Source: Acridotheres tristis (Eukaryota; Chordata; Aves; Passeriformes; Sturnidae). From it: a DNA stretch of 64,000 bases. The notes beneath the pieces were generated by a model. It was given only the letters and a program-made list of their open reading frames with translations, was not told the DNA's origin and did no database searches. Position 1 is the stretch's first letter; every line of letters begins with the position of its first letter. Below are positions 1 through 12,532 of this stretch, one piece after another. The position numbers and the translations under genes were made by a program. The stretch spans positions 10,791,444 through 10,855,443 of the forward strand of contig CM072896.1 in NCBI GenBank assembly GCA_037013685.1, given 5' to 3'.

Positions 1-1310
1 TTACCATTGCTTGGTTCCCTTTTTTAGGAATCATACAGATTTACTACTTATATGAAGAAAAACATAAACTAGTTTATATGATGGTACCTGGTTGGACAGT
101 CAGAGAAACTCTAACCAAAAGTATTTGTAATTTCAGAGAGTATTATTTGTAGACTTCATAGAGATCTGTGCTGAGTATTTCTTAGAAAAGACGAAATGGG
201 CTTTTATGCTTTTACATTTCCTCAGCTGCTTTGTTGGGTTCTTGGGGAGGGGATCCCCAGCTGAAAACATAGCATAAAGAACTAAGGATTCTTTAGAGGA
301 GACTCTTTTTCCCAACCAGGTTCACCATCAGCTTAAATGTTTCAGAATCATCCTGATATCAACTTACGGAGCACTGACACAAGAAAAGGTAAGGATTTTT
401 AAACTTTCTTTTAAGAAGTATAAATAAGCCCTAAATATCTTTATTGCTGATATAAAGCCTATACCCTCTCAATCCTCTCATTTCTGCAATCATGTTTCTC
501 ACCCATAAAAAAGACATTGCAAGAGTTTTTAGGTGGTTATTTGCCAAATCTCTTAGTGAAAATGCCTTCCCAAATATGCCATTGCATTTTACATGAAAGG
601 AGTTTGTGGTAGATTTTTTGTTTATTGCACAAGAATGAACTCCCAGATTTGCAAATCTTTTACTGCTGTTTTTAACCTTTACTTTTAGCTGATTTGAGAT
701 TAAAAATAGTGAGTCGTGGATCTTCTGTGCACGTGGGGAAAAGCAAGCACCATGACATTACTTGGTGTTTTCATATTTGGCAGAGTTGGAAAACCAACAC
801 AGAGAATGAAGAAGGACTGCATTTAATGCTACCTAAATTCTTGTCATTTGCATTCTTGCTACCAAAATAGGAGGAAGAGGTTTGGAAGGATATATGTCTA
901 GAGTCTAGAGGTGTTTGAAGGGTATTCAACAGGATAGATCTAGCATGAAACCAGGGGAACACACCCTGGGGCCTTCTCTTAGGTATAGATTAGGTGTGTG
1001 TCTTGAATGGATAGGGACAATAATATCCCTAAACATTTTGTAGTGTTATCAAAATGTAACCATTTCAGAAGTCCAGCATCTCTGCCTGGATAATGATATA
1101 GGAGGTTACTCTGAATGACCAGCCAAGGAGGATGCCATTGCTAGACTGTGATATATTCAATAACCAAAGGATGCAGTATTTCCCATGTGAAGCAGAGCAG
1201 TTCCTTGTTTTCCTAGCAAAGTGCACAGACTGGCAGAGTTAACCCTGAACAACCTTTTCTCTGCAATGTTCTTCTCAAAGACAAGCTTGGTCCTGTTGCC
1301 TTTAAATTCT
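1..1310. other. left flank, no gene recognised
   Basis: AT-rich sequence with no recognisable exon on either strand. The open frames are short and look like chance. In human the convergent neighbour beyond TFDP2 is ATP1B3, but I see no ATP1B3 coding exon here. TTTATT on the plus strand (AATAAA on minus) occurs at 440-445 and 621-626, so a very long TFDP2 3' UTR could in principle extend here. Confidence 0.4.
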
Positions 1311-1316
1311 TTTATT
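1311..1316 (-). terminator. TFDP2: candidate distal poly(A) signal AATAAA
   Basis: Minus-strand AATAAA (TTTATT on plus). It is the most distal of the clear hexamers before the flank becomes featureless. Use by TFDP2 is inferred only; nearer hexamers exist at 4041-4046 and 1530-1535. Confidence 0.25.
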
Positions 1317-4300
1317 CAGTTCTTCTACAGTTAAGGTTTACATTTCAGTTCACAGAAAACTGGATGTTCTTCTCCAAAGCATACACAGCTTTCACCTCAG
1401 TCAGACTGTCTGCTCCCCACCCCCATTTGCAATGTACAATTCCCACTTGCAGCATTTTCAGTAAACATGGGATCAATTGAGTATACAGAAAAAGCTTCTA
1501 TAAAATTTCCATTAAAAAAATAACAAGTTTTTATTTACAAAGTGTTTGCTACTACAAAGTAATATTTCCTATTGGATCAAATATACTATTTGCTAATGCC
1601 AGTGTTCCTATTAGGAAAGTAAAACTTTGTATATGCACTTTTCTTTGTATCTTTGTCAGTATTTAAAGCACATAAAATACTACCACATTCTTTTTTACAC
1701 TTCTAGCCACATACAATGTGGTAGTAGAAATTAACACTATTTGATCAGGACAAAAAAATCAGCATAGCTTAACAGCAGACTTTCTGCAAAAATAAAACTT
1801 TATAATTTATAGGTATTTGGAAAGAAAGAAATTATGGAGAATTCACAAAAATGCAGCAAATGAAGATGAACAGGAAACTTGGGCTTTCCTGAAGATACAA
1901 GAGTTCAGCACAAGAAAAGGGAGAAAAATTTCCACCATTGTGTGACACTTTGTGCCAATACATGTTCGGACAGTAAGATGAGTAGATTAAAAAAATTAAT
2001 TAAAACTTCAAATCCCATGTAATTAGCATGCTTGTAATTGGATTTGTCTCTTCCCACCCACCATGTTTACAAAACCCTGCTTTGAGTTCAGTGTTGGAGG
2101 TCATTAAATAGCTTTGTCCATGACTGGCCTTGTTCTTAAAAAAAAAGTTTAATTAAAAACGTTAATAGACTTTCAAGTGGTTTCTGCATTTTAAATATAA
2201 AAAGGAAGTGTCTCTACAATTACTTCCATGCAGAATATAGTGGATATTAAAAAGTGCTTCTGGTAAGGGGGGAAGGAGGGCCAGACCTGCCTTTTCTACC
2301 CCTCGCTGCCTGTTGCAGCAGCTTCAGAACATGGGCTGGTGGCACATCAGCCAGAATTCAGCACTCAGTCCTCCTTGCCAAATACTCATCTACTGCCAGA
2401 TCATCCCCCAGGTGCCAAAAAAAAAAAAAGTCCTGGTGTAAAACTCTGCCTGTGCTTGCTGGCCAGTTTCTCCTGATGCCGTGCAGGATATGCAAGCACA
2501 AAGGCTGTGCCTTGGTGCCAGGGCATGATTTGCAGTCAGGGCCTGAGGAAGGAGGACAGGCTCACATCCTAGTTCTTACAGGTTTGTTCAAAGCAGGATT
2601 CATTTTTTTACAGTAGGTGCTTGTGAGATACAGTGTCATAACATTTGCATATACTTCTCTGAAGTATTTTTCATGTATACAGTGTGGCCTTTAAGACCAG
2701 GGAATGTTTCAGAAACTTGTATGATGGATTGTAATTCAGCTGGTGTTTTCCTGGGGAAATTCTGGGAGATCCATTTAATCCCTGCATCAGCACAGCCAAA
2801 CCTACTAATGTTTAAAGTTACAATAGCAATTTAACAGACCCATCAAAAAGCCTGGACACTGGTTTTGTGGACTTCACCTTTTCTGATAGTTTTAATTTTT
2901 GTGGCCATTCAGAGTAGTTGTACGTGACCTAAAAATGTCAGTGGCTAGGGCTGTGAAGATGTTTTTCCCTCTCTGGCTGCCTGGCTTGTGTGGGTGGGCA
3001 GCATGGGCAGCACAGGAGCCAGGCAGTGCAAGGGAGGAGTGTTTCACTCAGCCTGGACAGGAGAATGGGCCAAAACCAACTCTGACTTTGCTGTATCCTT
3101 TGCTATCCTACGGTGTCCATATATCCAAAGTAACCATGCCTGGAGAGTGCTGAGTATGTAAGAGTGACATTTAGAGAAATCAGATTTAAGTGATTGAACT
3201 TTTCTACCCAATACAGAAGAGATGCAAGTTTGGGCTACTGGGAGGTTCCTGTATCTGCTTGGAATTACCATGGCTCTGTTACAGATACTGACCTGATCCA
3301 GGTCAGTCTGCTTTTCTTCTTAGATTATTTGCCCCATATTGTTCCTAAGCAGGAGGCTTTCCCTTGGGATTTGGATGGCTAGATCTCAGATGTTACTTCT
3401 GCCCAGTTCTGAGCAAGGATTTTGAGTGTCCTGCAGTTTAGGTAGATATCCTAAATGTTGGATTCTTCAGAAAAATAGAAAATGGGAAAACCAGTCTTGG
3501 TCCTGACCATTTTATTGTGGCAAGTGATTGCTGGCTCTTAGCAGGAGGGAGGGCCTGGGTGTTGAAGCAGCTGAGCACAAGCACTGCCGTGAGCTTAGTG
3601 AGAGCTCTGTGGTTTGTTAATTTTCTCAACCCCTGTGTTACTCACAATTGCAGCAGCTGCCTTTAGTGAGGTCTTGCATTTACCTGTTTTGGTTTGTGGT
3701 TTTTGTGTGTGTTTTTTGTTTCTTTTTTAAATGTGGCAGCTAAGATCACCAGGAATTATTGAAAGGTTTTCCTGAGATCATAAACAAGTGACTGTGGCTG
3801 GATAAGGCCCCAAATTCTCCTAGTTCCCAGACTTTAGTGTAGCCCCAAGACCACAGTTCTTCAGTTGAACTTCATCCTCAGCTGCTACTTGGTACAAAGA
3901 AGCTCAAGGAAAAAATTTACTTTTCAAGTCTCTTCTAAATGTTCAACTTCTTTTGTCCTTTGTATTCAACTAGTCCAGGAAAAATTACTTTTAAAGGCTT
4001 GGGTCAACTGTCAAAATAAATGTTATGTGCTCCCATATTTTTTATTTTTATCTTTAAATGTGATAGTTTGATGTTTGCCAGAAAGCAAGCAGCTGTGCAG
4101 GCTGCAGCTTTGAAGGGCACAGACATCAAGGGAGGAAAGGTGTGACTGAAGATCTTCTTCCTGTAAAGCAGAAAGCCCACTGATTGCTAATAAAATATAT
4201 TCCATTTCTGGGCTGGAAGCCTCTTTTTGCCAGGTTCTTATAGTTCAAAGTGCTGCTCTTTAGGAACTGCTTTGTGTTTTGCTGGTTTTGATTTTTACAC

Positions 4301-6630
4301 AGATCTTGAGGGGAAATGTGAAGAAAGTATAAAGTTAAATGTGGCCCTAGTGTATTGTTGGGAGGATGGAGGTGTAACTACTTTGGAAGATTAATTCTTT
4401 AATCTCTTAAAGAATTCCTTAGGATCATGCATATGTGAGTTATCTTTGATCTGCCCTTTCCAATGAAAGCTGACTGACAAGGCAGTTTTTGAAAAAAGCA
4501 ATGGGTTTTTAAAGAATAAAATGTCAATCAAAAAGCTGATAATTCCACAGTAATACGTGTGGAGTACCTATTCCCTTCTCCCCCCATTTCAAAAGTGAGC
4601 CACTTGGCTCAATGCACTGACTCTCTCAGCAAGAATATTCTTTAGTATCTGTAAAGCTTTTCTGGTATGGAGGTAGTGTCACAGATTCGGTGGAAGTGAG
4701 GGGGTGTAAAGCCCTCAGTCTGCTGTTGCCTGTGAGCCATGAGCCCAGAATGGGTCCTTACAGTCTTGCCCCAAGGGTGAATATCTTGGTAGGCATTTTA
4801 GTTTGTGCATTTGCCATTCATTTGTGTAAAACAGCTCGGTCAAGAGCCATACCTACGCACTGGTGCTTCCCTCATGGTACTCCTCAGTGCAGGAGTTTGA
4901 AGTAGCTGTGAAAGTTTCTATCTGGATGCTTTAGTTTGTAATGTAAACATGCAGGTGGTGCTTGTCTACTCCTCAGAGTTTTACCTGTCCTGTAAGCAGC
5001 CAGCCCTGTGCTAACTCCTGCACACAGGCAGCTCTTGAGCTGGAGCCTCCTTTTCTCTCTGTAGCTCAGGCTGGGTGCTTTTGGATGTTGCTGGCTGGAA
5101 TGAGTGTAGGTTTGGCTGTAAAAGATGATGAGGACACAGCCCAGGCTGCGAGAGGGATGCTGCCAGCAGCCCAGGGGTAACTTTGCTCAGGTGAGCCAAA
5201 AGCACAAGCTGCCTCATCCCCCCTTACAGGAACAGAGCCAGGACAGCTGCCTCAGACAGCTGAGACACAGGGCAACCACCTACAGACAGGGGAAAAACTG
5301 GACAGATTTATCTCATGAAAAATAGTTAACTTAGAGGCTAGGCAAAGTCCTGGACACTGGAACACCATAGGAAGAGTACATCTACAGTGTATTTTGCATT
5401 GATATTCAAGTGGTTTGGGTTTTTTTTTAAAGGTTTTTATGATTGGATGTGATGTTAGCAGTGGAAAACACAGCCTCCTGCTGTAAGTCTAATTTAACAG
5501 TTCACATGGGATATGTGTTGGGTAACTTGAGCCACAAATTATTTTAAGTGGTTTGATACAACTTTCAAAGGTGCATCAAGGTGAGTGCAACTGAAGTTAC
5601 TGATAAAAAAGTCTATCAGAATCCAAGCTGACCAGAATACAAAACATGAAATGATGTATTGTTGAAATTTAATTTTTTTTCCCTAGGAACCTCAGCCTAT
5701 GACTTTAAAAGTTATGTGATCTGCCCACTCCAAATTTGAAAAGACTGCCTTGAAAACATGCTGCCTGAGATGTTTAACATGGTAGGAGGCCTTTTTTAAA
5801 AAAAAGACATGCTCTAACATCAAAGGGGTTATATAAAGTTAGAACAGTAAAGGAGAAGCTACACTGAATACGCTGTAATCTAGAAATACAATTTTAACTT
5901 ATATTCCTTGAAAAAAGCTGGTGCAGAGAATACTGGTTTTTTCCTGACTGTTTTAATAATGGCTAAGAATAATCACTTACAATAACTTAGGCCTGCAATA
6001 TAAATGAACATATGAACCTTTCATACTAATGTTACTTTTAGAGTATCTAAAATGGATAGAAACTATTTCAAGATTCATTTAATCACTTGCAATTTATATT
6101 ACTTTAAGAATCTTCTATACAGCAAGTTGAACAGAAAAACAGCAAACATTTTAACAGCTCCTTCTCCCTATAACCACCTTCATACAAGATAGTTTTAAAT
6201 AACGATTTTAGCACATTTGCGTGTGCTCTCTCCCCCTTTTTCTAAAGGCAGCACAGCCAAAAGACAATGCAAGAATTGGCTTTTACTGACTGACTGTTTT
6301 CTTCTCCACCTGAAAAAGACAAGGGGAAAACAGAGACTTGAGTTCCAAAATGGGAAAGATGAACTTAAGGTTTACTTTGCCAAATCTCCAGGGACTTTGT
6401 TATTTCCCTCATTTATAGTTTATAAAACCCACTTTGCTCTGTGTCTGCATGTCACACTGTATTCAATTATACAATTCTTCAATTTCAGCTATGGATAAAC
6501 TTGTTTTGAAGCTTCTGTTTTGGTTCACTGAACACAGTGCAAACCAAGGCAAGAAACCATACAAATCCAAACAGGAACTCCCATTAAGAATATTTGAGCA
6601 GCATTTTGTATATTCCATTTTCCACTGTCC
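1311..6630 (-). other. TFDP2: probable TFDP2 3' UTR and downstream flank
   Basis: No coding exon is visible between the TFDP2 stop codon and the left flank. The strand of the gene offers poly(A) signals at several depths: ATTAAA at 6078-6083, 5952-5957 and 5668-5673, and AATAAA at 4041-4046, 1530-1535 and 1311-1316. The stretch 1300-2240 is unusually AT-rich, as distal vertebrate 3' UTRs often are. I cannot say which signal is used. A moderately GC-rich patch lies at about 2254-2560 and another at 5000-5220. Confidence 0.4.
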
Positions 6631-6799
6631 TCATTCTGGGGAGGAAGAATCCTCATCTTCATCCTCTTCATCTTCCTCGTTGAAGGAGCAGGGCGTCTCC
6701 CCCCGGGATGCTGCACTGCTGGACTGCTGACTGCTCGGGGCAAGCAGCTGCCCAGTTGCTAAGGCCACTTCAGCATCCAAACACAACCCTGGGTTCTCA
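6631..6799 (-). CDS. TFDP2: TFDP2 last coding exon, acidic C-terminus
   Basis: This exon encodes residues 387-441, beginning ENPGLCLDAEVALATGQ and ending in an Asp/Glu run, DSSSPE and a stop at 6631-6633. The acceptor is ...cgctag at 6800-6801, and the first base completes the Ser codon begun in the previous exon (AG|T). The Glu/Asp run is written in GAA/GAT/GAG/GAC codons and shows on the plus strand as a CTTCATC-type simple repeat. The acidic tail is a family feature of DP proteins. Compared with the human protein as I remember it, a few residues just before RGETPCSF are missing, a small length difference in a variable region. Confidence 0.97.
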
Positions 6800-7713
6800 C
6801 TAGCGAAACAACAGAAAGGGTGAAGTTTAGAGGGTTTCTCATGAGGTTTTAAGCTTTTTCTTTCTGGCCTCAGCTTTTCCTTTAGTCGAAGAAATGCTAC
6901 CAACAAAGAAAAAAATCCCGAAGTGTTACAGTAAACACATGTAATAGTTAAGAGAGCTGATAAAACATAGGAAAGCTGCATAAAAAGATTATTGAGTGAC
7001 TTCTCTTTCATAAACAACTAGTAGAATTGCTTAAGCTGAAGGATAAAAAAAAGGAAATCCATCACGGTTTCATTAATACACAGAAATGTTTGCAATATAA
7101 AAAGAAGCTATTAAATGCTACGAGAAAGAACCTGCTCCAAAATATTAATCCCTATAATAATCCCTATTTCCATTTTTTTATGGTACAGGTAACCTCCAAG
7201 CAAAGTCTGGCTGCTGAGGTATGTCTTACGTTGGGGTTTTGCACATGGTGGTTTTCTTTTGGTTGTTGGTTTTTAATTTTAAATTCTTATTAAGCTGTGT
7301 GGATAAATTTCTTTCATGAGAGCTTAAACTTAAAACAGGGCACTTAGGGAACAGACATTCTTATGCATTCTTCAGAAATATTACTGAACTTTTATCCACA
7401 TGTAATTATCTATCTGTAGTCCATGCCCAGGCAGGAATTTAAGGTTAATTAGGAAACGGGGGTTGAAAGGGATTCTATTCTTATGAAACACAGGTACAAA
7501 ATAGCTGGTATGTTCAACATTCAAAGCATGTTGATTTGACCTTTCAAATATAATTAGCTTTCAAGGAAGACAGATTTAGAGACTTTCACAATCAAAATCA
7601 ACCATGATAGGAAAGTGTCTCAATTTCTGCATGCAAATGGTATGAAATAGCACAGTTACTAAAGTACTACAAGCATGTATAGCTATCCCTGAATAAAAAA
7701 TTATTTGATTTAC
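6800..7713 (-). other. TFDP2: TFDP2 intron before last exon
   Basis: AT-rich, 914 bp, phase 2. The donor is AAG|gtaaat at 7712-7713 and the acceptor is tag at 6800-6802. I see no other gene or clear repeat in it. Confidence 0.85.
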
Positions 7714-7819
7714 CTTGATTTAGCATCATAAGTGCCTCCAGCTGCCTCTAAATGGGAAACTGCTTGTGCTGAACTTGAAAGTAACCCTTGGTTTATCCAT
7801 GAAAATCCCGCAGACATAT
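7714..7819 (-). CDS. TFDP2: TFDP2 coding exon 11, variable C-terminal segment
   Basis: This 106-nt exon encodes residues 351-386. The first two bases complete an Asp codon (G|AT), then MSAGFSWINQGLL, ending AKS plus two bases (AG). The acceptor is ttctag and the donor AAG|gtaaat. The block WINQGLL is conserved with mammalian DP-2 (WLNQGLL as I recall). The rest (SSSAQAVSHLEAAGG...) is diverged low-constraint sequence that still keeps length and phase. It joins the dimerisation domain to the acidic tail and has no recognised motif. Confidence 0.93.
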
Positions 7820-10800
7820 CTAGAAGAAAGTATATTTATGATAGTTACTTACATTTTTTCTTCCTTTTACAACTTTAAACTTTGAATTCTCTTTGCAGTT
7901 AGGATCCCTTAATTTAGTTTAGAGGGTACCAGTAGCTTGAGTTTTATAGTGTAGATGTGTCCTGTTTAATCAAGATGAAATTATATCGTGTGTTTGTGGA
8001 TGCACTTAAGCCTTGCACTCAGCTTTTCAGTCTGTCTGAAGAAGATTCACTTGGCTGGTGGCTGTATGCAATCACAGGTATCTGAAATAAGATTTCTGGA
8101 GTCCTTCATGGAAACTTACTGCCACAGCCTGACCCTGTGCTCCAAGTGCCTTGGCTGCCCCACGTGATGAAGGTACAGAAGGAATTGTATTTATTTGGGT
8201 TTGAGACAGTGCAGTGAAGTGACCCAGGCAGTCTCTGTGTTGCTATGTGTGTTCTGGTGGCCAAAGTCAGTTTCTGCCTGGTGCTCTCATGGCCTCCCCA
8301 TCCATTCTGCCACCAGCCAGAGCTGGGCAGCAGCTGTGGACAGGCACAGACCATGGCAAAGGGCTGGTGCCAAGAACAGAAGAGAGAACCTGTTGTACAC
8401 TGCACACAGCAATGGAAGGCACGCTCCTCCCTAGGGATAGGACATGGGGGGTTAAGGCCATTGAAATGGTCTGGCAATGATGCCGAGTTTCTTGAGTTAG
8501 TTTGTTAAAAGCCCTCTGAGAGATCTGAAGAGGTTACTTACAACCCCCATAGTACTTGTTTTCAAATTCCTTACCAAGTTATGCCTGTCAGTTGTTTCCA
8601 GTTTTCCAGTTACGCACATTTCTGCCAAGAGAATCAGCAGAACAACTGGGTCCACTGACCCAATTACATTTACAAGATTTTTTTTTTAGTGTGTCGTGTT
8701 TTAATTTGTTTCTTAGATAAGGCAGTTCTATTCACCTACTCAAATTCCATCTTGACACAAAGTTAACATCAAAACAAAGTTATCAAGACTGTGTAGTTCT
8801 TTTGCATGGTACTTGCATGTGGTCCAGCTAGATGCATTAAATCGGAAGTTAAGAGTCCTTACTGTTAAATTCTATGCCTCTGTTTTAGATGGCACAGTGG
8901 CAGTAACTGGGACTGTACTACTCATAATTATCTAGGATTGTTCTACAACAAGTAAGAGGAATAACTGTGTTTGTTACCATATACATTCTCATTTGTTCTT
9001 CTGTGTTCTTGTCAAGCTTTAGTTCCTCTACATTTGGCAGTGCCTAGCACAGGGACTGTTTTAAGCAGGTTGATACAGCTATGTAAACTGGCTCACCATC
9101 CACTGGGATGGATCCACAGGCTGCCTTGGTTTGTGCTGTGGAAAGCTGCTGCAGCAAGGTATTTAACTGTCATGTTACAAAGCAAGACTTAGCAAGGGTA
9201 GTGCTCCTGGCACCAAGGAGTCCTTGGAATTTGACAGCAAACGTTACTAAGTGGCAGTTTTAGGGTGATCTGTGGGGACCGAATAGATGAGAACAGTTAA
9301 ATGTGGATGGAGCTGGATGTCTTTCATCAAGATTGCCCTAAATGCAGGTTTCCTATTACAGTGAACATGTTCTAACAGCTTCCTCCTGTCTGTGCAGGAG
9401 GATGCTAAACCATTTGGAATGACTGCATTGTATTTAGATTAATAGAGCTGTACCATAGTTTTGTTCCCTGGTATTTTAAAGGAGTGTACCTGTGTGTACA
9501 TGTTTAATATTCCAGAAGAATAACAAGACACTGCTAGTAATCTTGTGGTTTATTAACATTTCTGGATAATAGCTCATCAGTTTTCTTTCTAAAGAAGCAT
9601 GGCAGAAAGGTGGTTCATAAAAGCCTATTCCTGTTTTCGTATTTTCATTGCCTTATATTTCTAAATTCAATTTTCCAGTGGGCTCTGAGGAGCAAGGGAT
9701 AAGAAGTTTGTGAAAAATGGGAAGTTGAAGCCATTCCCAGTATGAAAAAGTCTGTCAAAATAGAAGCGTGCCTACAATGAAAATGTTTATTTCTTCTGGC
9801 AGTGTAGATCAATTACTAATAGCTACACTTAAAACCAGGGAAAGCAGATTGAATAAACCTTCCCAAGGTGCTGCAGTCCAATCTAATAGTGGCATTGTTA
9901 TGTACTAGGCATATCTTGTAGCAGATACACTTGGTAGAAATTTACACTTTATTTGAGAAGGCTCTAAAGCAATACTCTCAATAGCTTTAACAGTTAATGT
10001 GCAAATGCTGCATGGGAGTGTTGTTGGCATCTGAACAAACTTGCTCAGGCAATGGGTGTTCTTAGCTCTTTAGTTCCAACTCCAGCCCATTTTCTAGTTA
10101 TTCAGGTAAACAGCAGAGCACTTCTTCACACAGAAGGCAAAAAACCAAGTTCTAACTGCACCACTTTGTCTGCCCACCGCCTTAGTGGGATACATAAGGT
10201 GCGATGATGTTAACCCAGCTGTTAGTGCCTCAGAATTTTTATTTCCTGCTTTTTTTTTTTTTTTTTAATCTGCAGCCTCATTTCTAGTAGTCAGGACTTA
10301 ACTAACAAAGGTGGGACTTGGTTTTGTGTTAAGTGCCTGTAGGATGTGTGCAGCCCAAAAGACAGAGATGTTACTCTGGCTGCTGTTCTACGAGTTCATG
10401 CTTGTCCCAGACAGTGGAGTATGTCTGCTCAGGCAGCAACCTGGCTCCCTCCTTTCCACTTGAGTTGTTCTGGTTGGAGCCCTTTGCTACATAGTTTTTA
10501 TTTAATTCTTGCAAACGCCTCTGCCAGACAAAGGCTGCAGTTTAGGATCTGGAACCAGCTCAGGGAGAGCACAGAGAAAAGCACCTGGGTCAAAATGCAG
10601 AAATGGGCTGGAATTATCTGAAAAAAATGACCAGGCTAAGGTCAAACTAACATTGTACAGGAAATAATTCACCTACTGGGACATACTAGAACAGGACTGG
10701 ATTCTACAGAAGTTGTCCATGGAGCCAGCTACTGGGATCATTGCAGTAAATTTATGTAGTGAATAAATAAGAAACCTGAATCTATTTTTTCTGTATAGTA

Positions 10801-12365
10801 GTAACTGAAGCCATTGTTCTTCAAAGAGCCATCATGACAAAGTAGAAGTAACGATGAATTCTAGAAACCAGTGATGGCCCTTCTATTTATTTTACTCTTG
10901 CTGTGTAAGAAAATGTCTAAACCTCCCAAGGTTAAAATGGGAAGATAACCAAAAATATATAATCAGGCAAATGCTGGCTTTTCAAATATTGTGCAAAACA
11001 TTTAAATCTGTTTCCTTTATTGGTCACTTACTGCAATTAGAAACCATCACTAAGCAATTCATACTCTTAACTGTAGATTTGTGTAGCATAATTAAGTAAT
11101 AAGCAACAGATAGAATAAAACTTTAATACATGTACTGGTATGTAAATTAAAGTACATATATATTTTAAAATACATATACTAGTAGGAATACCTCTGAGCT
11201 AATTTTTACAGAAGCTGAAACAGCTGAATGTAGCCCATGTATGAAGAGTACATTACTTGCTTTAATGATTTTTGAGTAAAAAAATAAAATCAATGCATTT
11301 CCTATGATTAAAACTCTATATAGGTTCCAGGCTGCTGGTTTGCTACTAGGGAAGTACTCAGTAAATAGTGTCATGACAGAGGGTGTTTTGCAAATGTAAG
11401 GAAATCCTGTTCCCTAGAGGTAAATTAATGCAGGCTTAAAATGAAAAATAAATTTCAGTTTGATCCTCAACACAAGGGAGCAATTAAGTAACTTCAGCAT
11501 TGCAACACTATTAAAAGACATGGGTTCTGCTCCTTTCCCCTTTTTACACTGCTGATAAATTACGTGGTAAATAATATCGAATTGAATGAACCTGTAAGGA
11601 ACAAATCAAGATTTCTTTCAACTTCTCTTTTTGTTGTGAGTGCCATCTTATAAAGACTTCAGGTGTAATTTCAAAATTGACCAAAAATAAAATATGAAAT
11701 CTTAATTTTAAAACCAACAAGACAAGCGAACACAGGAGAACACAAATAGTGTTAATAAACATAAGCACATTTGATGTAGTTTGAAATGTTAAGCCATTTT
11801 AAATGTACTATTTTTATGGAATGTAACTGAATTCTAATTTATATATAGCAGTAGAGAAGTTAGGGCAAAAGCTTTGTTCCCTTTCCTCAAAAACAAAGGT
11901 CTGTGCTCATTAATTAATTGGGTAACACTTCCTTTAAAGATAAAGCCCCCCAGAAACTTGAGAAAATGCTGGGCTAAGTTTAAGCTGCAGGTGCAGCAAG
12001 AAGAACACACTTTCCTTTTCCTCAGCTTGAGAAAAGCTGCCTTTGTGCAGTTTGCTCTTAGATACTTTCAGTTACTCAAACCTAATATTAACACATGACA
12101 ATTAATTCTTGGTGTCAACTCAGTTATTTAAGAAATAATTCCTTGATAATGAAGTTCATATATCACACTGTTATAAATCAGCGTGCATTAAGTCAACAGG
12201 ACAACTAAGATAAAACTTCTAAAATGAACAGTAAAACAACTGGTTCATGTACCAACCCTACTAAGTCCCACAAACCCTCAAATGTTGCATACGTAAGTTA
12301 ATATAATTAAATTCACTTCAGTTTAGTAAGGTTATAGATTTGATCAGGAACAATATTTAACTTAC
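7820..12365 (-). other. TFDP2: TFDP2 intron
   Basis: 4.5 kb, phase 1, donor ACAG|gtaag at 12364-12365. It contains a GC-rich patch at about 8100-8480 with several overlapping chance open frames and a 17-base T run at 10250-10266. I recognise no gene or element in it. Confidence 0.85.
10250..10266. repeat. poly(T) tract, 17 bases
   Basis: Uninterrupted run of 17 T. There is no retrocopy body next to it that I can recognise, so it is listed only as a homopolymer. Confidence 0.9.
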
Positions 12366-12532
12366 CTGTGATGTAGCCTTCTAAAGCTTTTGGCACCAGT
12401 GATTTTGCAGTTCTTAGGTCCTCAGCTGAGCATTTGCCTGCTTCAAGCCCAAAGGACATTCCCATTCTCTTCAGCACCTCGCTATCATCATGAATCTCAA
12501 AAGTATTATCGAAATTAAAGAGATATTCAAAT
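12366..12532 (-). CDS. TFDP2: TFDP2 coding exon 10, E2F/DP dimerisation domain
   Basis: This 167-nt exon encodes residues 296-350, from [16 protein letters not shown] to ALEGYIT, plus the first base of the next Asp codon. The first base completes Lys295 (AA|A). The acceptor is catgcag and the donor ACAG|gtaag. It is the C-terminal half of the conserved DP dimerisation (marked-box-facing) domain: [13 protein letters not shown] and EVLKRMGM are family hallmarks. Position 312 is Ser (AGC) where the DP-1 and DP-2 sequences I know have Ile (HDDIEVL), a non-conservative change in a strongly conserved block. Confidence 0.97.

Noticed and set aside
1..130. Pyrimidine tract plus tttttag at the left edge, considered as an acceptor for an exon of the convergent neighbour ATP1B3
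   Set aside because: The following sequence has no frame resembling ATP1B3 and hits stops quickly.
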